Positions 36,749 to 47,740 of a stretch of 64,000 nucleotides of DNA are shown here, piece after piece (the first letter of the stretch is position 1; the number at the start of each line of letters is the position of its first letter). Both the position numbers and the translations under genes were made by a program. This DNA comes from Ochotona curzoniae (taxonomy: Eukaryota; Chordata; Mammalia; Lagomorpha; Ochotonidae): the NCBI RefSeq assembly GCF_017591425.1, contig NW_024465885.1, positions 36,340,501 through 36,404,500 on the forward strand, read 5' to 3'. Below the pieces are notes generated by a model. That model was not told the origin of the DNA. It saw only the letters and a program-made list of their open reading frames with translations, and did no database searches.

Positions 36749-37085
36749 GGCCTAGTGTGATAATCTAGTGACTAAAATCTACTGACTAAAATCCTGGTGT
36801 ACACCAGGAACCCAAATGGACATCACTTCTTGTCCAGCTGCTCCACTTTGGATCCAGTTCCCTGCTTGTGGCCTGAGAATGCAGTATTGGAAGGCCCAAA
36901 GCCTTGGGACATAGCACCCATGTCAGAAACCTGGAAGAAGCTCCTGGCTCCTGGCTTCAGATTGGCTCAGCGTTGGCCATTGTGGCCACTTAGGGAGTGA
37001 ACCAGCGATGCAAGATCTTTTTCTCTGTCTCTCCTTCTCTCTGTAGCTTCATTTTCCAATAAAAATAATAAATAAGTCTTTAAAA
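36749..37085 (+). mobile_element. CSINE-type SINE with small head duplication
   Basis: 'ggggcctagtgtgataatct', then a duplicated 'ctgactaaaatc' unit (36770-36795), 'ccaaagccttgggacata', 'gaccagcgatgcaagatc'-type 3' body and the tail 'aataaaaataataaataagt'. Confidence 0.85.
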
Positions 37086-37426
37086 ATTATACTTTATCTG
37101 GTTCCTTACGCTAAAATACATCTTACAGTATTAGCTGATTTTGATGCCTTTCTCATCATGAAATGTTTTTTGATCCATAGTTAATGGCCATCAATTTTAT
37201 TGAATTTCTTAAGTTCCTACTGCACTACATCTAATCATTAATGTTTGCTCATTGATTTTACACAATAAAATTAAATGCATATATTTATATGTCACATACA
37301 ATACAGACTTTTTTTTTTTACTTTTTAATTGTTATTTTTATGTCCTATGATGCAGTTTTGTAGATCGGGGTATTCCCCATTTTCCCCTTGTGGAGTGATA
37401 CAATTCAGCTAATTAACCTATGAAAT
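37086..37426. other. unassigned AT-rich DNA
   Basis: No feature seen besides a T-run near 37310. Confidence 0.5.
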
Positions 37427-37543
37427 AGTACTTTTAAAAGTTCACAGAAAATAAAACTGAAAGATATTTATTTCAGCCAAAAATTCTGAAATCCATGAAG
37501 TTTCTTATAATATACATTGTTCATGAAATTTCAAAAATCCTTG
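37427..37543 (+). mobile_element. mariner-like MITE, about 117 bp
   Basis: 'gtacttttaaaagttcacag' at the left, 'aaaattctgaaatccatgaa' inside and 'tcatgaaatttcaaaaatcc' at the right. The ends are imperfect inverted copies, and the interior matches the relic near 30450. Confidence 0.5.
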
Positions 37544-38079
37544 CATGCCTGATTTTCAAAAATTTTTACACCAAATTAGATTTCAAATCCATTACTCAGA
37601 GATGTTTTTAAGTTCTCTCCCATTTTTCCTTCATAATGGCATTCTGTGTTCTCTGCTTAGAGAAATCACCATCCTGAAATTATCCATTCCCATTCTCAAA
37701 GACTTTCTTGATAGCTTATTACAAAACCTGAATCATTACACTGGAGTGTTGACTTATGTTTTATATTGTACACACATTGCTGTATCATCTGTATTTTTAT
37801 GATTCTATTAACCATAATTATATTTGTGGTATTATCATACTAGAAAATACACCCAAGAATTCACATGTATAATAACGAATAGAATTATGTGACATAAATG
37901 CAAGAGTGTATGTATTTAATCATCAGTTGATATTTCAGCACTCCTATTTATTGGTGCTTAAAATAATAATAATCCTGAAAATACTCATGAATGTATTTCC
38001 ATTAATATTGGGAATGCATTCTATTAACTGTGATAGTAAAACCTCTTCACTGTAATACATATCATCCATAGTTATAAAG
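37544..38079. other. unassigned AT-rich DNA
   Basis: An 85-codon frame (37545-37802) shows no known motif. Confidence 0.5.
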
Positions 38080-38560
38080 CAATTAGTTATTAATGTGTAA
38101 CAAATAATTCTGAAAGCATTGTGACTTTAAAAACTATCATTTGGAAAATTGGAGGACAGTAAGTAAAATAAGACAGCAACAAAAAACAAATGTCACGTGT
38201 CTGAAAACTGAGAGAACAGTCATTGCCGGAGGCATGGAAATGCCTGGGAAAGGGAGATACAAGCACGGTTAACAAGCATAAGGTGTAGCTGGATAAGAAC
38301 AATAGATTGTAACATTTAACAGCATAGCTTGACTAGTGTTGACAACAACTGATTGTATATTCAAAATAGCTAGTAGGGAGGGATTTAGATTGAAATAAAT
38401 CATAAATACATATGTACACATTTAATATATCAGCGGTTATAGATGTGGTGGTCACCTTTGTCTTTCCATTATATATTATTGAGTTGTACAATTACTATGT
38501 GTCAATCAATTTCATAAACATATACATGCACACACCCATTTGAATTCAGTTGTGTTGCTG
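38080..38560 (+). mobile_element. LINE-1 3' UTR fragment
   Basis: The order 'cattgccggaggcatgg', 'ggttaacaagcataaggtg', 'attgtatattcaaaatagct' and 'tggtggtcacctttgtc' follows the classic mammalian L1 3' UTR ('gttaacgggta..', 'ttgtacattttaaaataact'). Confidence 0.65.
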
Positions 38561-39289
38561 TGGGTTCATTAAGATGACAGGGGAAAATGACAACTGAATG
38601 GGGAAAATAATGGTCTTGCCTGAGTCTTCTAGATCATGGATTCACATGGGTTAGTCCAGGAATCAAAGCAAAAAGGCACAGCTAAACAAAATCTGGTCCA
38701 TGGTTAGATTTTAAGTAGCCTAGGAGCCAAAAATGTTTTCAAGAATTTTTAGAAACTTTGTTTACTTCACAGGGAAAGTTGCAGGGCTGAGTGCTCCCAT
38801 CCACTAACTAACTTCATTTGCTGGTTAATTTATGCTAATCACTGGATAAGGAATGGCTAGAAACTTGGGAAGCTCATAGTTTCAATGCATCTATGAGGGA
38901 TTTTTTTTTTCTAAGACAGATCAGCTGGTAATTCTGAGTGAACTAGTTGGAAAGACGTGACACTATCAATTTGAGCAAAAGACAACTTGTTCTCTCATTC
39001 TGAGAGCAGCAATTGTTGCAGAAGATGCCAGCTGCTGGCCTTCTGAATGTAAGACTTACACACATGAGCCCCTGCACATATACTCTAGCCTTTAGCCTTG
39101 ACATGAGGCTCACAGCCTCAACTTCCTTTGCATGGAGGCCCTTGCACTAGGACTGAGCCACACTGTGAACCTCCAGGGTCTAGATCCCTCAGGGAGCCTG
39201 CCACAATTACGTGAACAGATCTCCCTTGTAAGTCCCCACTCGCACACATACACATTTATGTGTGTTCAAAACTTACCGGCTCTGTGTCC
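38561..39289. other. unassigned DNA
   Basis: No gene recognised. A 129-codon plus-strand frame (39132-39521) begins here and runs through an old SINE, so it is not supported. Confidence 0.5.
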
Positions 39290-39505
39290 AGCAGTAGTCT
39301 ATTACACAGCTCAGATGCTGGCAATGATTTGGACCGGGCTGGAACATACGGTACAAGTCAGGAACACAATACAGGCCATCCACAAGAGTGCTAGGAAACC
39401 AACACGTGTCTCAGGACTGCTATCTGCGAGAGTCTATGCTAATAGAAAGCTGGAGTCAGAAGGTGTGCTGAGAAGCAAATACAGAATAACAGCCAAGCTG
39501 AACAC
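39290..39505 (-). mobile_element. old lagomorph SINE, antisense
   Basis: 'accaacacgtgtctcaggac', 'gagagtctatgctaatagaa' and 'agctggagtcagaaggtgtg' fit the old SINE body in antisense ('..cattagcaggaagctggagtc..'). Head and tail are weak. Confidence 0.5.
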
Positions 39506-39512
39506 CTACTTC

Positions 39513-40600
39513 TTTTTTTAAAGATTTATTTGTTTTTTAACCAGTAATTTACATAAGCAAATTCCCACAACATGTTATTTTAAGGATCAGTAAGAATCTT
39601 TCAGTGTTTCAGCATATTCTATTTGGTTCGTTCTATATAATCCAGAATATATTGGCAAAATTTCAACACAGCTTTCTTCATGCAATATTAGTAAAATGAC
39701 TCCAAAAGCCTATCCCTGAGCTAATGTCAGTTTTCAGGTTCTGGTTCTTCTACCTGCTGTTCTTGTGATGCTGTAACCTTCTGAGACTCCGCTACCTACT
39801 CTGCCATCCCCAGAGAAAAGTAGCAGCGTACTGCAGTCGTGGGCAATGACCATGGGACAAGCTTGCAGGTGCTCTCGTTGGGCTACTCGAATTCTCAGCT
39901 TTCAGAAATGAAGCTTCTGACCAACATGTCAGGGTGCAAGGTGGGAGGAGGACAGACTGTGCCCCATGACAGGCTGTGTGGCAGGGGGCTCAGGAGAAAG
40001 TGACACTGGGACGTGAATGGATCACTGGTGGGTTTCACGCTTTTCTTGGGCCTTAGTTCTTTCCTGAAACGTGCAGAGAAAAGAGGAAATGAATGACTGC
40101 CTTCTCACCATGCTCTGCTTTCTCTACGTTTTCTTTTACATTTATATCTCATTTGTTTTGTTCTCTGTTATAGAAAATTTAGAATATATTTATTCATGAT
40201 TTTCCACTAACTTTTAATATTTACAACTAATGGAATAACCAAGCAGCTTCATTAAATTTCACTCTAAATATTAGTACAATTATCTGAGGGACTTCCAATA
40301 TGCTAGATGATGGTTCTGGCAGTCTATGGAAAGCGTTTAGAGAAGCAGTCCAAGCAGAACAGTTTGTGTCATTGTGTAAAGTCTCTTGGATAATCTTTCC
40401 GAGCTGCCTTCAGATCTGGCAAACGTGCTGAGAGGGGCAGGACTATCCCGGGTGTGAAGACTTTTCATTTCTTCAGTAGTTGAACATTCACGGACTGTCT
40501 TCTGAGATCTCAGCTTTTTAAGTGCTTGCCTTTGTATCAGAAGATACTCTGCTCAGTCCAGTAAACTGACTACATACAGAATCCTGTTGGTGAGAAAATT
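39513..40600 (-). pseudogene. decayed coding-like block (unidentified)
   Basis: Two segments look coding. Segment A (40597 to about 40290) reads DSVCSQFTGLSRVSSDTKA, then shifts frame to LKKLRSQKTVRECSTTEEMK and beyond, then shifts again to NDTNCSAWTASLNAFHRLPE. An acceptor-like 'ttctcaccaacag' precedes 40583. Segment B (40063-39727) follows a pyrimidine tract plus 'tttcag'. It holds one frame with in-frame stops at 39895-39897, 39884-39886 and 39796-39798, and ends in VTASQEQQVEEPEPEN and a stop. About 200 bp of UTR-like DNA leads to AATAAA and an A-run near 39520. I do not recognise the parent. It could be a retrocopy, the relic of a split gene, or chance. Confidence 0.4.
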
Positions 40601-41599
40601 AAAACTGGAGGGTTCTAGACCCTGAGGCAGCTGTCAAGACCTCCTAGAAAACTGAAACTCCAGGCTTTGGGGCACTATTATCTAACCCTAGTAGTAGAAT
40701 GGCAGTTCAATAAGTTGTTTCTGACAACAATATGCTTTTGCAAATCAACATGAAAATGCACTTTGATAATAGATATATTTACCAAGAAGGTAGAAAACTA
40801 TGTTGTGTTTAGTAAATATGCTTTATAACTAAATTCCCCTAGACTTAACCTAAGAATAAAATAAATATTCTACATATATCTTAAATGTATTTTCACATTT
40901 TAAGACGTACTGTGTATGTATTTCCTAATAACTACTGATCCGTAACTTGCACATAGGCAAGTTTTCAGCTGGTCTGAGTTTAAAATGTGCCTTAGTACTC
41001 CTCTTCAAATAGAGCCTCTAACTTTTATAAGTTAATTAATACATTTGATAGCATTTATACCATATTGTGTCCCATCGCAATTTCAGCATTCGCTGATTTA
41101 ACCCGTTCAGCAAGCCCTGACCAACTGACAAAATGGATTTTTAATATGTTGCTTGGATATATTGAGTCACAGGTACTTACTTACTGATATGAGCCCATAA
41201 TTACTTCCAAGATACAACACACATTTCAAAATTCTCTGAATTCATTAACCTCTTATCCACAAATTGATTCACCATCTGCACAAAAATGTGGCTTAAGGCA
41301 ATTCATATGGAAGATAAGCAATGCAACGAGTGAGGAAATTATCGTAGTTATCTGCGTTGATTAAATTCACCTTCAAGTTGCTCTCCTTTCCAAACCATGT
41401 GACCAACTCACAGAAGTAACACATTCAGTTAAGAATGTAATTTCCCTCTCTTTTTCACTTGGTAGAAGTTCTCTTCCTTTATTGAAAGAGCATTCGCCTG
41501 AAATTTAATATTGGAAATAGGTAAAAATATACCATACTCTTCATTTAATCTTTTCTGTAAGTTTTATTTTCATGATATGGCTCTTTAGGCAAACAAGTC
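40601..41599. other. unassigned AT-rich DNA
   Basis: No repeat or gene seen. I did not find further coding-like segments upstream of the minus-strand block. Confidence 0.5.
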
Positions 41600-42060
41600 C
41601 CTTCTCTACCCCTGCCAAACACCCCTACTCTTTTGTCCCATTCCATTGCAATATTATAGCCCTGCAGCAATTAACATGAGTTGAGCCTTCCACTGTAGGT
41701 ATAGACAATAGAAGAAAGTATAGGTTCCTATTGTCAATACACATTTAACAGTTCCATTGAGACTCCTTCTATTATATAGGAGTAAAGATTAATATAAAAC
41801 ATATCTTCACTTCCCACTATGCTAATATCCATTATAAAGTGCATCTGTGAGTAAATTTCTATATTCATGTTTACCTATATCTATTTATGCTGCATTTAAC
41901 ATGATGGTTGCCATATATCAAAAAGAATATTTAATATTCGTCCTTTAGGAATTGGCTGATTTTCCTGAGCTAATGGTCTCTAGTTGGGACCATATTGTTG
42001 CAAATGGTAGGATTTCATTCTTTTTAAGGGTTGCATATTATTCAATGGACTAGATGCATG
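41600..42060 (-). mobile_element. LINE-1 3' end, antisense, old
   Basis: 'accatattgttgcaaatggt', 'aggatttcattctttttaag' and 'ggttgcatattattcaatgg' are the antisense of the L1 3' end ('..attccattg', 'gaatgaaatcctgtcatttg'). The left boundary is approximate. Confidence 0.65.
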
Positions 42061-42719
42061 AGGTTGGAAATGGAAAGGGTTGGAGACAAACCAAGAGAGA
42101 TCTCTGAATGAGCTCAAAGTTCCACTTAGATAGTAGCAATAAGTTCTGGGTTCCAATACACAGTACAGGAACGTTGTTTCCCAAAATCTGTTGAAATGTC
42201 CAAATAACTAGAAGAGAGAGTTCCGAATTATGTCATCACCACAAAGAAATAGTTAGTGTAGGAAGCAATAGAGGTGCCATACACCTTTTTTCGATTATTT
42301 TACAAAGTCAAACAATTTTTGTCTGTATTTCTTTGTGTGCCTATCCGTGACTTCCATGTATGATTCAATAATTTGCAACGACACTCATAAATGTCTACAA
42401 TTATCACATGTCAATTAAAAACAAAATTAAAACAGAATTAAAATACCAATCCAAGTCCTGCTCATGCATTCTTGATTCGGTGGAGTAGAAGAATTGTTCT
42501 TTCTAGTTAGTCTTGGGCAAAAGTGATACTGTTTTGAGTACTATAAAAAAAAACACTCACATAAGGCAATTATAAAAGAATCAATTACACTTCAATATTC
42601 ATAATAAGAAAGAAATACGTTTAACATTCTGCATCTTACAAAAAAAATATTTAGGGCTTAGTCTTTTTTCCAGACACCATCTCTTAATCAACCTTGCCTG
42701 TTAAACATTAATTCAGTTG
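42061..42719. other. unassigned AT-rich DNA
   Basis: No feature seen. Confidence 0.55.
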
Positions 42720-43037
42720 TGCCTGGCATGGTGGTTTCATTTGTTAACCATCTGCCTTAAAAACACCAAGATGCCACGTGAGTGCCATTTCATATCCCAG
42801 CTGCTGCATTTCCCATCCAACTCCCTGCTTATAGCCTGGGAGAACAGTAGAGAATGGCACAAAGCCTTGGAACCCTGAACCTGCATGGAAGACCCAGTAG
42901 AAGCTCCTGACTCCTGACTTTGGATAGCCTTAGCTCTGGCCATTGCAGTCATTTGGGAAGTGAACCAGTGGACAGATTTTTTTAATCTTGTCTCTCTCTC
43001 TAGAAGCCTGCTTATCTAATAAAAATAAATAAATATT
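42720..43037 (+). mobile_element. CSINE-type SINE, full length
   Basis: 'tgcctggcatggtggtttca' (head), 'catatcccagctgctgcatt', 'gcacaaagccttggaaccct', 'ggaagacccagtagaagctc' and the tail 'aataaaaataaataaatatt'. Moderately diverged. Confidence 0.85.
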
Positions 43038-43089
43038 GTTAATCGTATTTTGTTTCTCAAATGTCTATTTAATCAGAGAAACAAAACTG

Positions 43090-43860
43090 TCTGGAGTAAA
43101 AACACTTTGTATTTGGAGGAACTGGACCCAAAACATTGACAAATAAACCTCCTGTAACATTGGTATAAGTTAAAAAGTCAGAATTAGCAATGTCTGGAAA
43201 TTCTGACCTGTCTGGTTACTAGAGTATGACAATGAAGGACAGCTTGTGGAAGAGCTAATGGAAGATGCTTCCTTCCCCGATACTGACAGAGCTCAGTGAG
43301 TTCTCTCCTCAGATTTACAGAAATACAAACTCAGGAATCAGTTTCAGACACCGAAGTTTTACTTGCAATGTGGACAGGTGAATACGAAAAGAAAAACTAA
43401 GGGGAAAGCACCCCACCCTCGGAGGAGTTGGAAGAAGGGGTGACTCTTGAAAACAGAGAAGAAGAGACGCTGGGGTGTTCAGGAATGACCTGGGTGTTCC
43501 TCTCTGTTCTTCATGTGGACAGGAACCTGCAGAGAAGACATTTCCATTGGTGGTGCTCAGCTGGTTAAGAAATGTCTGAGCAGTTCCTGTGCTGCCCAGT
43601 TGAGTGAGTGATCTCCTGAACACAAGGTGAGGGGCAAGTGGTGGCTCCCAGACAAATGGCAAGTTTCCCTTCTTCATCGTGGCAGTTGTCAGGCTTCTCT
43701 GGATTTAAATGCTATCCTGTTTGCCAATATTCACAATACATGAATGCATGGAGCAGAGAGAAGGTGGCGTAAGAACGGCTTCATAAGGCTTGCACTTGAA
43801 CCTGACAGAGGGTTTTAGTAGGCTTGGACTCTGGATCTCAACTTGCAGAGATCAGCAGAG
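43090..43860. other. GC-richer island, possibly LTR-derived
   Basis: Less AT-rich than either flank and without any SINE or L1 pattern. It holds a 120-codon minus-strand frame (43315-43677) with no domain I recognise. The base composition and an 'aataaacctcctgt' motif near 43145 would fit an old solo LTR, but I cannot see paired ends. Confidence 0.3.
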
Positions 43861-44564
43861 GTCACTAACAATAGGGTAGTCAATATGCCATTGGATATAT
43901 AGGATAAAGATCAAAGGGTGACGTTTTGGATATGGGAACATATTTAAAGTTACTCCTGTCTAGATAGTAATGTAAGTCATTTCTATGAGAGTGTCTTCTG
44001 ATTTTGTCTCAATTCTGGCTGCTATTACAAAAATATTACAGTGTGTAGCTGAACAACATATCTATTCCTCCTAGTTTTCAAGATGACAGCAGCTGTTTTA
44101 TTCAATCAGAGGTCTCTTCCTGATTATTGTATATATGTTTGCTCTTAGTAATATGGGATAAATTTCCTGCCCACATTAAACCAAAAAAATGAGCTACTGA
44201 ATTGTGAATCACTTGTGATTAGTCTTATGAAAACTGTTTTTAAAAATGTAATGAGCCAATTGAAAAGAAATGATTTTGAATGGCAGAAAATAGACCCGGC
44301 TAAGGAGCAAGCCTTGCCCGACTAACACTCCTTACTCATCCAAGAACATTTCACATCACTGGTGCTTTGCCCTGGAGTTCCCAGGTGCACCAACATCAGA
44401 ACAAAACCTGGACATCTGCCTACCGTTTGACCCAACTGACTATTCCCTCCCTCTACCCCCTTTTCTTTTCCCGGCTTGTTCACTGAAAAGAACATATTTT
44501 GTATAGGATCACTGTCCCCTCAAGATTATTAGCCTCTTGAAATATACTTTGAAAAGAACAATGT
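43861..44564. other. unassigned DNA, possible old repeat at 43990-44140
   Basis: 'ttctggctgctattacaaaa' and 'attacagtgtgtagctgaac' resemble the same old mammalian repeat class seen at 20.5 kb ('..tgctataacaaaatac..'). Identity uncertain. Confidence 0.4.
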
Positions 44565-44765
44565 GAAGAGTGGCATGGTGGTCCATCAGGTTAAATCCCT
44601 GCCTGAAATATCTAACTCCTTGCTAATGCACTTGGTGGAACAACAGAAGAAGACAAAAGTCATTGAGCCACCTTTGCTCATGCAGGAGATTATGAAACTC
44701 CTGCAGTCTGCCTTGCCCAGGTGTGTTATTGCAATCTTTGGACTCCATGAAAGATCCCCTATCTC
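44565..44765 (+). mobile_element. old SINE, degraded
   Basis: 'gagtggcatggtggtccatc', 'aggttaaatccctgcctgaa' fits a SINE head. The body is weak ('ctccttgctaatgcacttgg'). The tail is not recognisable. Confidence 0.45.
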
Positions 44766-44899
44766 TCATTCTTGCTTTGTCATATGGGGAACACAACAGT
44801 TTTCTCCCTGACCGTAAATTACGAAAGGGCACTTAACAAACCTGATACAGAGTGCATTTGCATACTAATTATTTTTATTTAACAAAACTGAATCACATA

Positions 44900-45590
44900 T
44901 TTTTTATTTGTTTATTTGCTTGTTAGTTTGTTTGAAAGTTACACAGGGGCCCGGCACGGTGGCGCAAGTGGTTAAGGTCCTTGCCTTGCACGCCCGGGAT
45001 CCCATATGGGAGCCCCACTAATCCTGGCAGCCCCACTTCCCTTCCAGCTCCCTGCCTGTGGCCCGGGAAAGCAGTCGAGGACAGCCCAAAGCTTTGGGAC
45101 CCTGCACCCGCGTGGGAGACCCAGAGGAGGCTCCTGGCTTCGGATTGGCATAGCATTGGCCGTTGTGCTCACTTGGGGAGTGAATCATTGGACGGAAGAT
45201 CTTCCTCTCTGTCTCTCCTCTCTGTATATCCACCTTTCCAATAAAAAATAATAAAAATAAATCTTTAAAAAAAAAAGAAAGTTACACAGACACTAAGAAA
45301 AAGGGTGAGATCTAAAAATTAACAGAAAGAAAGTGTTCTGTCAGCCAGTCAATTCCTCAAATGCCTACAGTAGTGCATTCTAGATTAGGTCAAAGACAAA
45401 AACCAGAGACTGAATCCCAGTCACTGTAAGGGTGGCAGGAATTCAACAAGAGAAACCATGCTACCTCCGAGGTCGTGCATAGACAGACTCTGGGGTTTGG
45501 AGCACAGATGGGATGCAGCCAGGGCACTCTGCTGTGGGCCAGAAAAGTTCAATGCTGCGTCCTAACTGCTGTGCCAAATTCTCACCCTCA
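44900..45590 (-). mobile_element. old lagomorph SINE, antisense, split by young SINE
   Basis: The left part 44900-44946 ('tttatttgtttatttgcttg', 'aaagttacacag') is the antisense tail. The right part 45290-45590 continues with 'gtcagccagtcaattcctca', 'agagactgaatcccagtcac' and a head 'cgtcctaactgctgtgccaa'. A young SINE sits between. Confidence 0.65.
44947..45276 (+). mobile_element. young-group CSINE with 13-bp target-site duplication
   Basis: Near-consensus: 'gggcccggcacggtggcgca', 'gttaaggtccttgccttgca', 'aaagctttgggaccctgcac', 'ggcatagcattggccgttgt' and the tail 'aataaaaataaatcttt'. 'gaaagttacacag' flanks it at 44934-44946 and 45277-45289. The host is an older SINE. Confidence 0.97.
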
Positions 45591-45699
45591 TGATTATTTC
45601 CAACCAAAAGACAACTGAATTTGGAATAAGAAATTCAATCACTGTTGCAATATAAAATGAATGACTTAGAAACCATCTATAAAGTAGCTTACTTAAAAA

Positions 45700-46010
45700 G
45701 AAGGGGACAGCACAGTGGATTAGCACCTAAAGGCCTTGCCCTGAACATACCAGGATCTCAAATGGCCGCTGGATCTAATCCCAGCAGCCCCACTTCTGAT
45801 CCAGCTCCCTGCTTGTGGCCTGGGAAATCAGTCCAGGACAGCCCAAAGCCTTGGGATCCTGCACCAGCATGGGAGACCTGGAAGAGGCTCCAGGCTCTTG
45901 GCTTTGGATCACTTGAGGAGTGAATCATCAGAAGGAATATCTTCCTCTCTGTCTCTCCTCCTCTCTGTATATCTGTCTTTGCAATAAAAATAAATAAATC
46001 TTAAAAAAAA
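45700..46010 (+). mobile_element. CSINE-type SINE, slightly shortened
   Basis: 'ggggacagcacagtggatta' (head), 'ggatctaatcccagcagccc', 'gcccaaagccttgggatcct' and the tail 'aataaaaataaataaatctt'. About 40 bp are missing between 'ggctttggatca' and 'cttgaggagtgaatc'. Confidence 0.9.
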
Positions 46011-46687
46011 AACAGTCTGGCTATACTAAATTGACATTGGAAAAACTCACTAAACATTGTGTAGGTTTTGCAATTGTATCAATTTAGCCAATATTTAGTC
46101 AGTCATACACATTCTTGGAAGTGGCGTTTCTATACTTCAATGTCACTTTTCATTAATGTTCGTGTGTCACTGTTGTCATTTGATGACTTTTCTATTGTCA
46201 TTTAACTTGAGGAACTCGTTATTTCTAATTGCTATTTTATGCCAGTCTTCGATTCATCAATTTTTAATGTCCCACTTAATTGACTCTTTTGTTTAAAGTA
46301 TATAAGAAAAATAGGATTTAATTTATCATTTATCTACTAAATTTTGATGGAAGGGAACTTAATTTGGTTGTTTCATTTTTCTTGATGGAAAATGTAATAA
46401 AATATTTTCTACATTCCGTATTAATTTTTGTCACTGAATCCACTGGATGCCTTTCAAAAGGTGATTCAAAGGCTTTAGAAGCAGTAATGAACGTAATGCA
46501 AACTTTTATGCTATGTTCTTGCTTATATTTTAATCTGTAACATTTCACATGATAGATTTTAATTGTTTGAAATCATAACAGATTTTTTTAATAATAGAGT
46601 CAGGGAATGAAAAAGTCAACTTGAAGAATAACATGGCAGAGTATCCCAGGGATAGATCGCCTTATTTAAAATTTAAAGGAGTCTTTT
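46011..46687. other. unassigned AT-rich DNA
   Basis: No feature seen. Confidence 0.5.
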
Positions 46688-46932
46688 TGGGCTGGTGTTG
46701 AGGCATAGTATATTAAGTTACCACCTGAGTCCAGACTGTCATCCAATTCCCTGCTAATCGTCTTGGAAGGCAGTGGAGAATGTGAGAGATCTGGATGAAG
46801 TTTGAATTTCCTAGCTCCAGCTTGATCCAGCCATGCCATCGCAACCATTTGAAGCATGAACCAGTGGATCAAAAGCACTCCCTTCCTGTGTCTCCTTTCT
46901 CTGTAATTCTGCCTTTCAAATAAATAAATCTA
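46688..46932 (+). mobile_element. old CSINE
   Basis: 'gggctggtgttgaggcatag' (head), 'ccaattccctgctaatcgtc', 'gcatgaaccagtggatcaaa' and the tail 'caaataaataaatc'. Confidence 0.75.
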
Positions 46933-47042
46933 TGTTAAAAGTCTGCTACAGAAAATTCAGCAATGTTTTTATTTCTAAACTGCTTAGTTAATTCTTTTAC
47001 ATACAAAAACTTTGCAAAATATAAGCACAATTTTGTTTCTTT

Positions 47043-47364
47043 TTTTTTTAAGATTTATTTTATTTTTATTGGAAAAGCGGATATACAGAGAGGAGAGACA
47101 GAGAGGAAGATCTTCCGTCCGATGATTCACTCCCCAAGTGAGCGCAACGGGCAGATGCTATGCCAATCCGAAGCCAGGAGCCTCTTCAGGGTCTCCCACG
47201 TGGGTGCAGGGACCCAAAGCTTTGGGCCGTCCTTGACTGCTTTCTCTGGCCACAGGCAGGGAGCTGGATGGGAAGTGGGGCTGCCAGGATTAGAACCAAC
47301 GCCCGTATGGGATCCCAGGCGTGCAATGCGAGGACCTTAACCACTGTGCCACCGCACCGGGCCC
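47043..47364 (-). mobile_element. young-group CSINE, antisense
   Basis: 'aagatttattttatttttat', 'tggaaaagcggatatacaga', 'gatgctatgccaatccgaag', 'gaggaccttaaccactgtgc' and the end 'caccgggccc'. 'gtttcttt' occurs on both sides (about 47035 and 47366), a weak 8-bp duplication. The 125-codon frame here is spurious. Confidence 0.94.
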
Positions 47365-47384
47365 AGTTTCTTTCGTTTTTACTT

Positions 47385-47484
47385 TTTATTTTTTTTTAAT
47401 AGTCAGGGCATGAAGTGGAGCCCATGTGGAATACCAACATGGCAGGCATCAGCCTGACCCACTAGGTCACAGCACTGGACCCTG
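47385..47484 (-). mobile_element. short SINE-like fragment, antisense
   Basis: 'cccatgtggaataccaacat', 'ggcaggcatcagcctgaccc' and 'actaggtcacagcactggac' are the head part of an old SINE in antisense. The body is missing. Confidence 0.6.
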
Positions 47485-47499
47485 TGACTTTCATTTTTA

Positions 47500-47740
47500 A
47501 AAAAATCATTATTATTATTTTTCTGTTTTAAAGTCAGAGCAACAGAGAAGGAAAAACAAGGAGACAAAAATAGTCCATGTTCCTGTTCACTTCCTGGATG
47601 GCCCCAGCTGGCCCCTGACAGCCTTCTCCTGTCTGGACTTGGTACAAATGATGACTACCAGATGGCAGCTAGAAGCCCCCCAGGGCTGCCCACCTCCCTC
47701 ACTGACCACAGAGTCTGCATTCTTACTGCTAGGTCTCCTG
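47500..47740 (-). mobile_element. old lagomorph SINE, antisense
   Basis: 'attattattatttttctgtt', 'aagtcagagcaacagagaag' and 'gttcacttcctggatggccc' match the tail and body order. The head is degraded. Confidence 0.55.

Noticed and set aside
39132..39521. 129-codon plus-strand frame
   Set aside because: Its second half crosses an old antisense SINE and ends in an A/T-rich tail. No motif.
46963..47340. 125-codon plus-strand frame
   Set aside because: It runs into an antisense young SINE; no independent coding evidence.
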